This document shows, piece after piece, positions 8,551-17,258 of a stretch of 64,000 bases of DNA; position 1 is the first letter of the stretch, and every line of letters starts with the position of its first letter. The DNA comes from JBKDZL01 sp047971145 (GTDB taxonomy: Bacteria; Bacillota_I; Bacilli_A; Erysipelotrichales; Erysipelotrichaceae). Where the stretch lies: NCBI GenBank assembly GCA_047971145.1, contig JBKDZL010000028.1, positions 1-64,000 of the forward strand, in the 5' to 3' direction. The notes under the pieces were generated by a model. It searched no databases. It saw only the letters and a program-made list of their open reading frames with translations, and was not told where the DNA came from. The position numbers and the translations under genes were made by a program.

Positions 8551-9603
8551 AATTTCATTACTTATATACCAATAGTCTTTTTTTATCGCAATTTGAGTAC
8601 TGTTAATAACAAGACAAGCAGAATTTTTTTTAATAGCACACTCATATTCAACTAAAAAATCTACTTGGAAAAGATTATTGAAAGCTTGAAGATTTATCCC
8701 ACTTTCTAAGCGAAAATTCATCATTAAATACTCGAACATCTGATCTTTTTTTGCTAGTGTTAAATATTCTTTTTTAGCTTTAAAATCTTTGAAATATTCT
8801 TCAAAATTATCAACATTGGTATATCTAATATTACCATTCTTTCCACTTGCAGAAATTCCCACAGCATAATAATCTTGATAATGCCAATAAAGTAAATTGT
8901 GTTGAGCCCTATGATTATCTAAGGCAAAGTTGCTAATTTCATAGTGATGATAGTTACTTAATATCTCTTGGGCTAAATGATAAAAATCATTCATCATTCC
9001 CTCATCACAATCAGGAAAATTCAGCTTGCCCCAGATGGAATTCTCTTCTATTGTTAGACCATATAAAGAAATATGAGGCACTCCAAGGTTTCTAACAATA
9101 AGCAAATCTTTTTTGAAATCAGCCAAAGATTGATTAGGTAAACCATAGATTAAATCAATTGAATAATTAGTAAAGTATTTCTTAACTAAAGCTAAAACAG
9201 TAAACGCAAAAGCTGAAGTATAGTTTCTATTCATTTGTTTTAATAAATGATCATGAAAAGATTGAATACCGATTGATAAGCGATTAACACCATATTTTAC
9301 TAATAACTTCAAAAAATCCTCACTAATATCCTCAACGTTACACTCAATAGTATACTCACCCAAACATCTACCTTTTAAATAACTAAGCAAATCAGCTAAA
9401 TCATTATTGTTTAGCATTGATGGTGTTCCACCACCAATATAAATTGTGCTAAAGTGTTTATCTTTAATGCTATTTAATTCAGTATTTAAAGTTTTTAAGT
9501 ATTGTTTACCAACTTTTTGATAATTAGTATAACGGCAAAAATCACAATAATTACAATATACACGACAAAAAGGAATATGGATATATAATCCTTTATTAGA
9601 CAT
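8533..9603 (-). CDS. hemW: Radical SAM protein HemW (heme chaperone family)
   Basis: The 356-residue protein begins MSNKGLYIHIPFCRVYCNYC, which includes the CX3CX2C radical SAM cluster. IGGGTPS follows near 55 and the SIGIQSF segment near 130. The GLPNQSLADF motif and C-terminal winged region are typical of HemW, formerly called HemN-like. HemW members bind heme and do not show coproporphyrinogen oxidase activity. It is the last gene of the fmt-lepA operon; lepA-hemW linkage is common in Bacillota. Its start overlaps the MazG gene end. Confidence 0.92.
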   Translation of the reverse strand: MSNKGLYIHIPFCRVYCNYCDFCRYTNYQKVGKQYLKTLNTELNSIKDKHFSTIYIGGGTPSMLNNNDLADLLSYLKGRCLGEYTIECNVEDISEDFLKLLVKYGVNRLSIGIQSFHDHLLKQMNRNYTSAFAFTVLALVKKYFTNYSIDLIYGLPNQSLADFKKDLLIVRNLGVPHISLYGLTIEENSIWGKLNFPDCDEGMMNDFYHLAQEILSNYHHYEISNFALDNHRAQHNLLYWHYQDYYAVGISASGKNGNIRYTNVDNFEEYFKDFKAKKEYLTLAKKDQMFEYLMMNFRLESGINLQAFNNLFQVDFLVEYECAIKKNSACLVINSTQIAIKKDYWYISNEILIDFL

Positions 9604-9889
9604 AGTTCCGCTTATCTACAATGGCAATTTTTTCTTTCATTATTGCTTCTACATCTAATTGATAAAGATCTACTATTGCTAATAAATACATAAAAACATC
9701 AGCAACTTCTCCTTTTAAATTTTCTAAATCTGGTTTTTCTTGATAAATTTCTTGTAATAACTCATTAGCTTCGATAACTATTGATTTAGCCAATGCATGA
9801 GGAGTATCACTACTCTGCCAATCATTTTTTAATCTCATTTGATTCATCATTGCCATAAGTGTACTAACACTAACTTGATTATTCATCAT
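9596..9889 (-). CDS. MazG-like nucleotide pyrophosphohydrolase
   Basis: The 97-residue protein has the helical MazG core: EANELLQEI (about 42-50) and GEVADVFMYLL (about 62-72), which supply the EExxE and ExxD metal ligands. Such small MazG proteins hydrolyse (d)NTPs to monophosphates, often as house-cleaning enzymes. I chose the ATGATG at 9884-9889, which overlaps the last codons of lepA; an upstream in-frame start would lie well inside lepA. It sits between lepA and hemW and is probably co-translated with both. Confidence 0.82.
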   Translation of the reverse strand: MMNNQVSVSTLMAMMNQMRLKNDWQSSDTPHALAKSIVIEANELLQEIYQEKPDLENLKGEVADVFMYLLAIVDLYQLDVEAIMKEKIAIVDKRNYV

Positions 9890-11681
9890 CCATTGATAAA
9901 ACAGCCATAAAAGCTTCTTGTGGCACTTCAACAGAGCCTACATGTTTCATGCGTTTTTTTCCTTCTTTTTGTTTTTCTAATAGTTTTTTCTTTCGGGTAA
10001 TATCTCCACCATAACATTTTGCCAAAACATTTTTTCTTAAAGCTTTAATATTACTTCTTGCCACTATTTTACTATTAATAGCTGCTTGAACTGGAATTTC
10101 AAATTGCTGTCTTGGTATTAGTGTTTTAAGCTTTTCAGTAATAACTTTCCCTCGATTATGCGCAAAATCTTTATGGACAATGGTCGATAAGGCATCGACA
10201 ATTTCACCATTTAATAAAATATCCATTTTAGCTAATTTGGCAGCAGCATAACCAGAATCAGCATAATCAAAAGAAGCATAACCCTTAGTGGCAGACTTTA
10301 ATTTATCAAAAAAATCAAAAACAATTTCACCTAAAGGTAGTAAATAACTAATTGAATTCCTTAAATCATCGAGGTATTCTAGATCCAAATAAACTCCTCT
10401 TTTCTTTTGACAAAGATCCATGACAGCTCCAATATATGCCTCTGGTACAATTATATTTGCCTTTACAATTGGTTCTTCAATTCTCTCAATTTTAACAGTT
10501 TCTGGCATTGCAGAAGGGTTATCAATTTTGATCATGGAACCATCTTGCATATAAACATGATAGATAACAGATGGAGCAGTAGCGATTAATTCAAAATTAA
10601 ATTCTCGCTCCAAGCGCTCTTGAATAACATCCATATGTAGCATTCCTAAAAAGCCACAACGAAAACCAAATCCTAAAGCAGCAGAAGATTCAGGTTCATA
10701 CTGCAGTGCAGAATCATTTAATTGCATTTTATCTAAGGCATCTTTCAAATCCCCATAACGTTTAGAATCAATAGGATATAAACCACAATAAACCATTGGT
10801 TGTAATTTTCTATACCCTGATAGAGCTTGTTTTGCAGGATTATTTGCGAGGGTAATTGTATCACCAACATTAACATCTTTTATTGATTTAATCGAAGCTT
10901 CAATCCAACCAACCTCACCACACTCTAAAATTTCCTTCTTTAATTCTTTGGGCGTTCTTACTCCCACTCCATTAACCAAATGCTTAGAGCCATTAGCCAT
11001 AAATTGAATTTCATCACCAATTTTAATTTGCCCCTCTTTTACCCTAACAAAGACAATAACCCCACGATAAGCATCATATAAAGAATCAAACACTAAAGCT
11101 TGAGTAGGATTATTAGCACTACCTGAGGGAGCGGGCACTCTATTTACCACGGCCTCTAAGACATCTTGAATATTCAAACCATTTTTTGCAGATATTAGAG
11201 GGATATTTTCAGTATCCAAGCCAATAACTCGCTCTATCTCTTCTTTAACTCTCTCAACATCAGCAGCAGGCAAATCAATTTTATTAATTACAGGTATTAT
11301 TTCTAAGTCATTATCTAAAGCTAAGTAAACATTGGCCAAGGTTTGAGCTTCAATGCCTTGAGCGGCATCAACTACTAAAACTGCACCCTCACAGGCAGCT
11401 AGAGACCTTGATACTTCATAAGTAAAATCAACATGTCCTGGAGTATCTATTAAATTAAAAATATAATCTTTATTTTCTAAAGAATGATATTTTAATTGTA
11501 CCGCATTTAACTTAATAGTAATACCTCGCTCACGTTCCAAATCCAATGAATCGAGTATTTGCTCTTTCATTTCTCTTTGTTGGACAGTTTCAGTCATTTC
11601 TAAAATTCTATCAGCTAAAGTAGATTTACCATGATCAATATGCGCAATTATGGAAAAATTTCTTACTTTATTTTGATCCAT
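9879..11681 (-). CDS. lepA: Elongation factor 4 (LepA)
   Basis: The 600-residue GTPase has G1 AHIDHGKST near residue 15, switch I RERGITIK, G3 DTPGHVDF and G4 NKIDLP, followed by domain II, the EF-G-like domains and the LepA-specific C-terminal domain (RKNVLAKCYGGDITRKKKLL). EF4 acts on stalled ribosomes and affects initiation and biogenesis. The length is the family norm. The ATG overlaps the upstream ECF S-component gene by 14 bases. Confidence 0.98.
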   Translation of the reverse strand: MDQNKVRNFSIIAHIDHGKSTLADRILEMTETVQQREMKEQILDSLDLERERGITIKLNAVQLKYHSLENKDYIFNLIDTPGHVDFTYEVSRSLAACEGAVLVVDAAQGIEAQTLANVYLALDNDLEIIPVINKIDLPAADVERVKEEIERVIGLDTENIPLISAKNGLNIQDVLEAVVNRVPAPSGSANNPTQALVFDSLYDAYRGVIVFVRVKEGQIKIGDEIQFMANGSKHLVNGVGVRTPKELKKEILECGEVGWIEASIKSIKDVNVGDTITLANNPAKQALSGYRKLQPMVYCGLYPIDSKRYGDLKDALDKMQLNDSALQYEPESSAALGFGFRCGFLGMLHMDVIQERLEREFNFELIATAPSVIYHVYMQDGSMIKIDNPSAMPETVKIERIEEPIVKANIIVPEAYIGAVMDLCQKKRGVYLDLEYLDDLRNSISYLLPLGEIVFDFFDKLKSATKGYASFDYADSGYAAAKLAKMDILLNGEIVDALSTIVHKDFAHNRGKVITEKLKTLIPRQQFEIPVQAAINSKIVARSNIKALRKNVLAKCYGGDITRKKKLLEKQKEGKKRMKHVGSVEVPQEAFMAVLSMDDE

Positions 11682-12165
11682 GTATCTGTTTCCTTAATCT
11701 TTTACTAACCATTGGAACCAATAATAAAGCAATAAAAACACTACTTAAAGCTTGAATACTATTAGTAAATACAGACGGTAATAATGAAGCAAAACTACCG
11801 GTTAAAATGACATCAGCAGCACCGTAACCCAACAATAAAATAAGAATCACTGCTAAATATGCTCTCATTTCTTTATTTCGTGAAAATAAATAACTAAAAA
11901 CTAAACCTTCACTTCCTTTAATTAGAAAACTAAATACTGCATATTGGCTATAATTTAGAAAAATATCAGCGAAAGCACTACCAAGACCACCAAATAAAAA
12001 ACTAGGAATCGGACCAAAAATACTAGCTCCAATCATTATGACTACATCACCCAAATTCAAATAACCTAAACTCCCCACTGGAAAAGATAAAAACATAGTA
12101 GTAACACATACTAGTGCAATCATAATTGCAGTATAACTTAATAATTTCACTTTATTATTCATCAA
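11668..12165 (-). CDS. ECF transporter S component, substrate unknown
   Basis: The 165-residue protein has about five to six hydrophobic helices and the GYLNLGDVVIMIGASIFGP segment near residue 35. This is characteristic of the PF07155 (ECF-ribofla_trS) family of vitamin or nucleoside capture proteins. It would work with a shared EcfAAT energising module that is not in this window. It overlaps fmt by 11 bases and lepA by 14, an odd place for a transporter gene and a sign of tight translational coupling. Substrate could be a vitamin or a modified-base precursor; nothing here decides. Confidence 0.75.
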   Translation of the reverse strand: MMNNKVKLLSYTAIMIALVCVTTMFLSFPVGSLGYLNLGDVVIMIGASIFGPIPSFLFGGLGSAFADIFLNYSQYAVFSFLIKGSEGLVFSYLFSRNKEMRAYLAVILILLLGYGAADVILTGSFASLLPSVFTNSIQALSSVFIALLLVPMVSKRLRKQIHGSK

Positions 12166-13078
12166 ATTTTTCTCCTATTAAATTTTTTCCAGCACCATTT
12201 TTAAAGTCTTTAGCACTGATTTTAGTTTTACCTTCTATTTGTAATTCTAGTACCCTAAGGATTTTACTATCAATTGCTATTAGCATTGCTTCATTATCAA
12301 ATCCGATAATTGTGCCATTGGGCACTCTGCTTATTTTATCACTTATTTCAACTTTATGAAACTTAAATTTTTTACCTTTCAAAAAGCTGTAACCTACTGG
12401 CCAGTCAATTAGCCCCCTGATATGATTGTATACAGTATTATAATCTCTATTTAAATCAATATACTCATCACTTGAACTAATGATTTTGGCAATTGTTTTC
12501 TCATTTTCATTTTGTTTAGTATAAGTAATCTTGCCAATTAAAATATTATCCAAGTAACTATCTAATAATTCTAATGAAGCCTTAATCAATTTTTTTTCTA
12601 AGATACTAGTAGTATCATTAATATCAATACTGACACTCTTACTAGCAATAATATCACCGGCATCCATTTTAATACTTGATTTCATTAAAGTTATACCTGT
12701 TTCGCTATCACCATTTATAATAGCTCTATGCATTGGTGCCCCGCCTCGATACTTTGGCAATAAAGAAGCATGGATATTCACAACATTTAGATCAATAATT
12801 TCTTGAGGTAAAAACTGTCCATAGGCACAGGTCAAATATAAATCTGCCTGTAAATTAACCACCTCAAAATAATCCTCTTTAATATTAAATGGTTGGATTA
12901 TTGTAAGAGCATATTTTAAAGCTAATTCTTTAACAGCTGAAAATTTCAATTGTTTTTTCCTACCTACTAAACGATCAGGCTGAGTAATTACAGCAATTAT
13001 CTGATAATTATTTTCTATTAAATACTTTAAAATTTCAGCTGCGAAACTTGAAGTTCCCATAAATACTATTCTTTTCAT
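12155..13078 (-). CDS. fmt: Methionyl-tRNA formyltransferase
   Basis: Fmt formylates Met-tRNA for initiation. The 307-residue protein starts MKRIVFMGTSSFA and has the loop LLPKYRGGAPMHRAI with the catalytic Asn-His-Asp region (NIHASLLP), then KMDAGDI. The C-terminal OB-like domain follows (GLIDWPVGYSF). I chose the ATG at 13076-13078; an in-frame upstream start would add IIII-rich residues absent from the family. An extended -10 promoter lies 7 bases upstream. Confidence 0.95.
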   Translation of the reverse strand: MKRIVFMGTSSFAAEILKYLIENNYQIIAVITQPDRLVGRKKQLKFSAVKELALKYALTIIQPFNIKEDYFEVVNLQADLYLTCAYGQFLPQEIIDLNVVNIHASLLPKYRGGAPMHRAIINGDSETGITLMKSSIKMDAGDIIASKSVSIDINDTTSILEKKLIKASLELLDSYLDNILIGKITYTKQNENEKTIAKIISSSDEYIDLNRDYNTVYNHIRGLIDWPVGYSFLKGKKFKFHKVEISDKISRVPNGTIIGFDNEAMLIAIDSKILRVLELQIEGKTKISAKDFKNGAGKNLIGEKFDE

Positions 13079-13085
13079 AATTATT

Positions 13086-13094
13086 ATTATATCA
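13086..13094 (-). promoter_or_regulatory. Extended -10 promoter at fmt, possibly leaderless
   Basis: The minus strand reads TGA-TATAAT and then 7 bases to the fmt ATG, with no ribosome site. The flanking bases ATGATATTT...GATATAATAAT closely match those before murI. Confidence 0.5.
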
Positions 13095-13152
13095 AAAAAT
13101 ATCATTTTATAATAAGTAATAGTATGATATTATATTATACAAAGGTAAATTG

Positions 13153-13515
13153 GTGAAAAAGATGAATGAAGAAAACAGAATCTATGAAAGTGAACTAAAA
13201 GTATTAGAAATTATTTGGGAATTTCAACCAATCACTGCTAAAGAAATTAGTGTAATTGCCCATGATAGAATAAATTGGAATAAGAATACAACTTACACCA
13301 TAATAAAGAAACTAATTAATAAAGGAGCGATCAGAAGAGATGAACCCAACTTCCAATGTACTTCTTTAGTCCAAAAAAGTGATTTTCAAAAAGTTTCAAT
13401 CGATAATTTAATTAGTAAATTATTTGATGGTGATAGATCAGAATTTTTTAAAGCCTTTGACAAGCGAGAGTTAACTGCTGATGATAAAAAAGTTCTACAA
13501 TCTTTATTAGATTAA
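13153..13515 (+). CDS. BlaI/MecI/CopY family transcriptional regulator
   Basis: The protein of about 120 residues has an N-terminal winged helix: ESELKVLEIIWEF, then ITAKEISVIA and the recognition helix NKNTTYTIIKKLINKG, with the wing AIRRDEP. This is the BlaI/PenI layout, followed by a dimerisation tail. Such repressors control beta-lactamase or copper genes and are usually inactivated by proteolysis through a BlaR1 partner. No partner gene is adjacent here. The start is either GTG 13153 (AAAGG 6 bases upstream) or ATG 13162 (GGTG 6 bases upstream). Confidence 0.8.
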   Translation: MKKMNEENRIYESELKVLEIIWEFQPITAKEISVIAHDRINWNKNTTYTIIKKLINKGAIRRDEPNFQCTSLVQKSDFQKVSIDNLISKLFDGDRSEFFKAFDKRELTADDKKVLQSLLD

Positions 13516-13545
13516 TCATAATATTACTATTAACATAATTGTTGT

Positions 13546-13574
13546 TTGCATAATAATCATTTGTTTGGTATAAT
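13546..13574 (+). promoter_or_regulatory. Promoter of rpsT
   Basis: TTGCAT (13546-13551), a 17-base spacer and TATAAT (13569-13574) preceded by TGG, so it is also an extended -10. The leader of about 30 bases ends in a strong AAGGAGG site. Confidence 0.8.
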
Positions 13575-13611
13575 TTCTAAGCAATTATAATTGTAGATAA
13601 GGAGGATTATT

Positions 13612-13878
13612 GTGCCACAAATCAAATCACAGTTCAAGCGAGTTAAAACTAATAACAAGAAAAGACTTGCGAATGCTGCTAAAAAATCTGATTTAAGAAC
13701 TTCAATTAAAACTGTTAATATAGCAATTGAAAACAAAGATAAAGAAGCAGCTGTTGTCGCATTTAATGTTGTCAACAAAAAGCTAGATAAATTAGTTAAT
13801 GCCAATATTTTTCATAAGAAAAATGCGGCTAGACAAAAATCAAAACTAGCTCAAGCAATAAACTCATTAGATAAATAA
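13612..13878 (+). CDS. rpsT: 30S ribosomal protein S20
   Basis: The 88-residue basic, all-helical protein begins PQIKSQFKRVKTNNKKR after the initiator and has the S20 core DLRTSIKTV and the C-terminal KKNAARQKSKLAQ. It is a primary 16S rRNA binder. It starts with GTG at 13612, 7 bases after AAGGAGG; non-ATG starts are common in rpsT. It is a single-gene unit closed by a terminator. Confidence 0.97.
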   Translation: MPQIKSQFKRVKTNNKKRLANAAKKSDLRTSIKTVNIAIENKDKEAAVVAFNVVNKKLDKLVNANIFHKKNAARQKSKLAQAINSLDK

Positions 13879-13887
13879 TTAGTTTTA

Positions 13888-13914
13888 AACTGATCAGCAG
13901 ATCAGTTTTTTTAT
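13888..13914 (+). terminator. Terminator after rpsT
   Basis: AACTGATC-AGCA-GATCAGTT is followed by a run of T. It runs into the stop codon of the convergent membrane-protein gene and may serve both strands. Confidence 0.85.
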
Positions 13915-15044
13915 TCTTTAATAATTTCTTTTATTTGTTTTAAAACAATTTTATAATATTTAAATAAATATATGACTATTGCCAACACTAATAAGAAAAC
14001 TGCAGTAATTAGCAACATATTACTATTGATTATTAAAGCAATGCCACATGTCAAAACACTAGCTCCAGCCAGTGGTAATTTTTTCCAATGTTTAAGCGAA
14101 GTGAAATAATAAAATACTATTCCATTTACTAATAAAGCAAAAAGATAAATAACCTGATTAAAAATTATACTATTAATAAAATTTAAAAACATTTCCTTTA
14201 AAATTATATTAATTGGCTCTAAAACCTGTTGAGAAAAAAGAATACTCAAAGTATCATTAGTAATACCAAGATCACCAAAACTGACTGACATCCAAGCAGT
14301 ATTTCCAAAAAGCTTAGTAAGGACAGAAAAATTTTTAGCTAAGACATTAAGTACACTAGCATGCTCATCAATTTTAATAATTCCTGAAAGATCAAGATAT
14401 GAAAAATCAATTAATGAAACTAATATAGTAGCAACAATACTCATCAGCACCATTGATATAAAAGAAAAAGCTACGAACAAAAAGATAAATACAGCACTCA
14501 TTCTCAATAATGAGTTAATTAATTCTCTCACATTATCTTTTTTCATTTCATTAATTATTAATTGATAACTTAAAATAATCATTTTAACTATCAAATAAGT
14601 AAGAACTATAAACAAAGAAATACTTAGTAAAACATCTAAAAAATTTAACCAACTTAAGTTTTTAAATATTAATGTAAAATTTAAAAAATCAGTAAATAAC
14701 ATACTAAATAAAATAAAACCATTCAGTAATACTACTATCAGAGCCTTGACTGGCCTATCATTAAAATTATTATTCAACAAAATACAAGAAATAATATTTA
14801 AAACTATAAAAAATAGACTACTTATTAATAAGAAAAGAATTACCACAATAGAGATAACATTAAAACTAGAAGCTATTAAATTTAGGAATTCTGAAACTTT
14901 GTCTAGATTATTTGCTTGATTAATACTCTCAATAATATTATTTAATGCAGGATTAAATAGCTGATTTATTACTTTTATAATTGAAAGCAAAATAATCATT
15001 ATTAAACTACTAAGTGAAAATTTTTGTAATTTTTGAGCTTGCAT
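13911..15044 (-). CDS. Polytopic membrane protein, unknown function
   Basis: I do not recognise this 377-residue protein. It has about nine or ten hydrophobic segments, with a first one at about residues 10-28, and a hydrophilic loop with NLDKVSEF between the first two. A central extracytoplasmic stretch of about 70 residues lies near 215-290. No catalytic motif is seen. The ATG has a good AAAGGAGTG ribosome site. It lies downstream of sdaA on the same strand with a 29-base gap, so they may be co-transcribed, but no functional link is shown. Confidence 0.7.
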   Translation of the reverse strand: MQAQKLQKFSLSSLIMIILLSIIKVINQLFNPALNNIIESINQANNLDKVSEFLNLIASSFNVISIVVILFLLISSLFFIVLNIISCILLNNNFNDRPVKALIVVLLNGFILFSMLFTDFLNFTLIFKNLSWLNFLDVLLSISLFIVLTYLIVKMIILSYQLIINEMKKDNVRELINSLLRMSAVFIFLFVAFSFISMVLMSIVATILVSLIDFSYLDLSGIIKIDEHASVLNVLAKNFSVLTKLFGNTAWMSVSFGDLGITNDTLSILFSQQVLEPINIILKEMFLNFINSIIFNQVIYLFALLVNGIVFYYFTSLKHWKKLPLAGASVLTCGIALIINSNMLLITAVFLLVLAIVIYLFKYYKIVLKQIKEIIKE

Positions 15045-15073
15045 CTTTACACTCCTTTCACAATATTAGCTAG

Positions 15074-16270
15074 CTAATTATCTAATTTAATTTGAGTTGC
15101 TAAACCACCTAAAGAAGTTTCTTTTAATTCTATCACTAGTTTTTCACCAGTATATTTCATGGTTTCAACAATCATATCAAAAGATATTCTATTTGCTCTT
15201 AACTCTAAAACGACTTTAGCTAGTAATGCTGCATCCATTGCTCGAACTGCCGCAACAGCATTTCTTTCAATGCAAGGAATCATAACATAGCCCCCAATTG
15301 GATCACAGGTCAGCCCTAAATGATGTTCCATAGCAATTTCAGCAGCATATTCAATTTGATTAATAGAGAGCCCTTCTAAATATCCAATAGCAGCAGCAGC
15401 CATAGAGCAGGCAGTACCTATCTCAGCTTGACAACCACCAACAGCACCTGAAATAGTAGCGTTGGTTTTAATAATATTAGCAAAAATACTTGCAGTTGCA
15501 AGGGCATTTATCAATCTACCCCTGGATGTGCCATTATTGTAATAATACTTAATTACCGCTGGCAGGACACCAGAGCTACCCAATGTTGGAGCAGTGACAA
15601 CCATACCTCCATCGGCATTCTCCTCACTAGCAGCATAAGCAAAAGCCATTAATGATAAATTACGAAGTTCAAAAACATCAGAACTTAAAGTTGCCTTATT
15701 ATACATATTTTTCGCAATTCTTGCTAAACCTAATCTGCCTGGTAAAACCCCTGTTGCTTTTAAACCCTTATCCACCACACTTAACATTTGTTCTAAGATT
15801 GTATTCAAATATTCTTTAATATATTTTTCATGCTCATATACATACTCATGCAACATTAAACTATTATCACGACAAAATTTTTTGATATCTACAAATTTAC
15901 TATGTGGATAAACACTTGAAACAGCATTTTTTTGTCCATTAATACTAATGTTTCCCCCACCAACTGACTCAACTTCCCAATGAATTTCATCGCCTGCATC
16001 TAAGCCAATGATTTTCATAGTATTGGGATGTTTAACTGCAGTATTAATGTCAAAAATTACCTCACAACGTTGTTTTTCAAAGACCTTTAAAATTGTTTGA
16101 TCGGTTAAGTGTCCTCTACCTGTTAAAGCTAATGATCCATATAAAGTAACTTTAATATCATTGATAAAAGGATATTCTTTTAAAAACAAATTACAAGCCT
16201 TCCAAGGACCAATAGTATGAGAAGATGAAGGGCCAGGCCCTATTTGATAAATTTCTTTAATTGTATTCAT
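15074..16270 (-). CDS. L-serine ammonia-lyase, fused beta-alpha form
   Basis: The enzyme deaminates L-serine to pyruvate and ammonia with a [4Fe-4S] cluster. The 398-residue chain has the SDH beta domain first (GPGPSSSHTIGPWKA near 12-26) and then the alpha domain with cysteines in GGCQAEIGTACSMAAAA and GLTCDPIGGYVMIPC. These hold the cluster ligands. It is shorter than the 450-residue enterobacterial form. The adjacent holA gene ends at 16272, so the two are probably one transcript. Serine catabolism fits the SteT-like permease elsewhere in the window. The Fe-S cluster would depend on the SUF genes. Confidence 0.93.
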   Translation of the reverse strand: MNTIKEIYQIGPGPSSSHTIGPWKACNLFLKEYPFINDIKVTLYGSLALTGRGHLTDQTILKVFEKQRCEVIFDINTAVKHPNTMKIIGLDAGDEIHWEVESVGGGNISINGQKNAVSSVYPHSKFVDIKKFCRDNSLMLHEYVYEHEKYIKEYLNTILEQMLSVVDKGLKATGVLPGRLGLARIAKNMYNKATLSSDVFELRNLSLMAFAYAASEENADGGMVVTAPTLGSSGVLPAVIKYYYNNGTSRGRLINALATASIFANIIKTNATISGAVGGCQAEIGTACSMAAAAIGYLEGLSINQIEYAAEIAMEHHLGLTCDPIGGYVMIPCIERNAVAAVRAMDAALLAKVVLELRANRISFDMIVETMKYTGEKLVIELKETSLGGLATQIKLDN

Positions 16271-16271
16271 G

Positions 16272-17225
16272 TTATTGTACCACCCATTTTAAAATAAATA
16301 TTTCCAATTCCATTTTTCTATCACAGGCAATGTTTTTATAGCGATAGTCCAAAATGGCCAAATCATTAAGAACCGATAATAATTTATTAATTGATATTTT
16401 TCTAGCTTTTTCATTAGCTAATTTAATACGATAAGGATGAACCTTAATAAAGTCAGTTATCTCATTTAAATTATAATTTTTATCTCGATATACCTTGACT
16501 TGATAAATCAGCCTGAAATTAGTAGCCAAAAGGGAAATAATGGCAATTGGATCATTGTTGTTAACTAGTAAATCATTTAGTATTAGTAAACTGGTTTCCA
16601 AATCTTTTTTTAAAACTGCATCTACTATTTTAAAAATATCATCATTAATTGATCTAGTGATAATATCTCTGATCACTTCAATTGTTATTGCTGAGGGAAA
16701 AAGCTTAAGTTTTTTAAATTCATTTTGCCAATTTTTTAAATCAACAGGTAATATTTGTAATAAAAAACCTATTGCTTCTTCACTAATATTTAAATTGCAT
16801 TCTTTAATATTATTTCTAATTTCCGCTTCAAATTGTTGAACATTTAATTCACTTATTTCAAAATACCTTAATAATTTCAATAATTTTTTATTAAAATGTT
16901 TAAGTTTATCAATTTTTTGTTGAACTTGTAAAATTACTATGGTACTACTGTTTGGTCGGTCAAAATAATCTGCGACTATTTTCTCATCATTAGTATTTAA
17001 GCCACCTTTACTAGTTAAAAAGTTGCAATTAGTAATAATCATTACTCTATTATCACTAAAAAAAGGCAAAGTACTAGCATCAGCAATTACACTTTGCCAC
17101 TCTACTTCACTAGCATCAAAAGAACTATAGTTCATTTCATTAATATCACTCAAATATTTATTAATAATTTCACTAGTTTGCTTTTCAATTAAAAATTCAT
17201 CACTTCCTGCTACAATATAATTCAT
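16272..17225 (-). CDS. holA: DNA polymerase III subunit delta
   Basis: Delta opens the sliding clamp within the clamp loader. The 317-residue protein has the N-terminal RecA-like domain (NYIVAGSDEFLIEK, then DNRVMIITNC near 58) and the C-terminal collar region (KISINKLLSVLNDLAILDYR). Position directly after comEC matches the Bacillota comEA-comEC-holA order. A TATAAT lies 9 bases before the ATG in the 33-base gap, so it may have its own promoter. Confidence 0.9.
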   Translation of the reverse strand: MNYIVAGSDEFLIEKQTSEIINKYLSDINEMNYSSFDASEVEWQSVIADASTLPFFSDNRVMIITNCNFLTSKGGLNTNDEKIVADYFDRPNSSTIVILQVQQKIDKLKHFNKKLLKLLRYFEISELNVQQFEAEIRNNIKECNLNISEEAIGFLLQILPVDLKNWQNEFKKLKLFPSAITIEVIRDIITRSINDDIFKIVDAVLKKDLETSLLILNDLLVNNNDPIAIISLLATNFRLIYQVKVYRDKNYNLNEITDFIKVHPYRIKLANEKARKISINKLLSVLNDLAILDYRYKNIACDRKMELEIFILKWVVQ

Positions 17226-17258
17226 CTCTATTTTATTATACTAAATAATCTACTGAAA

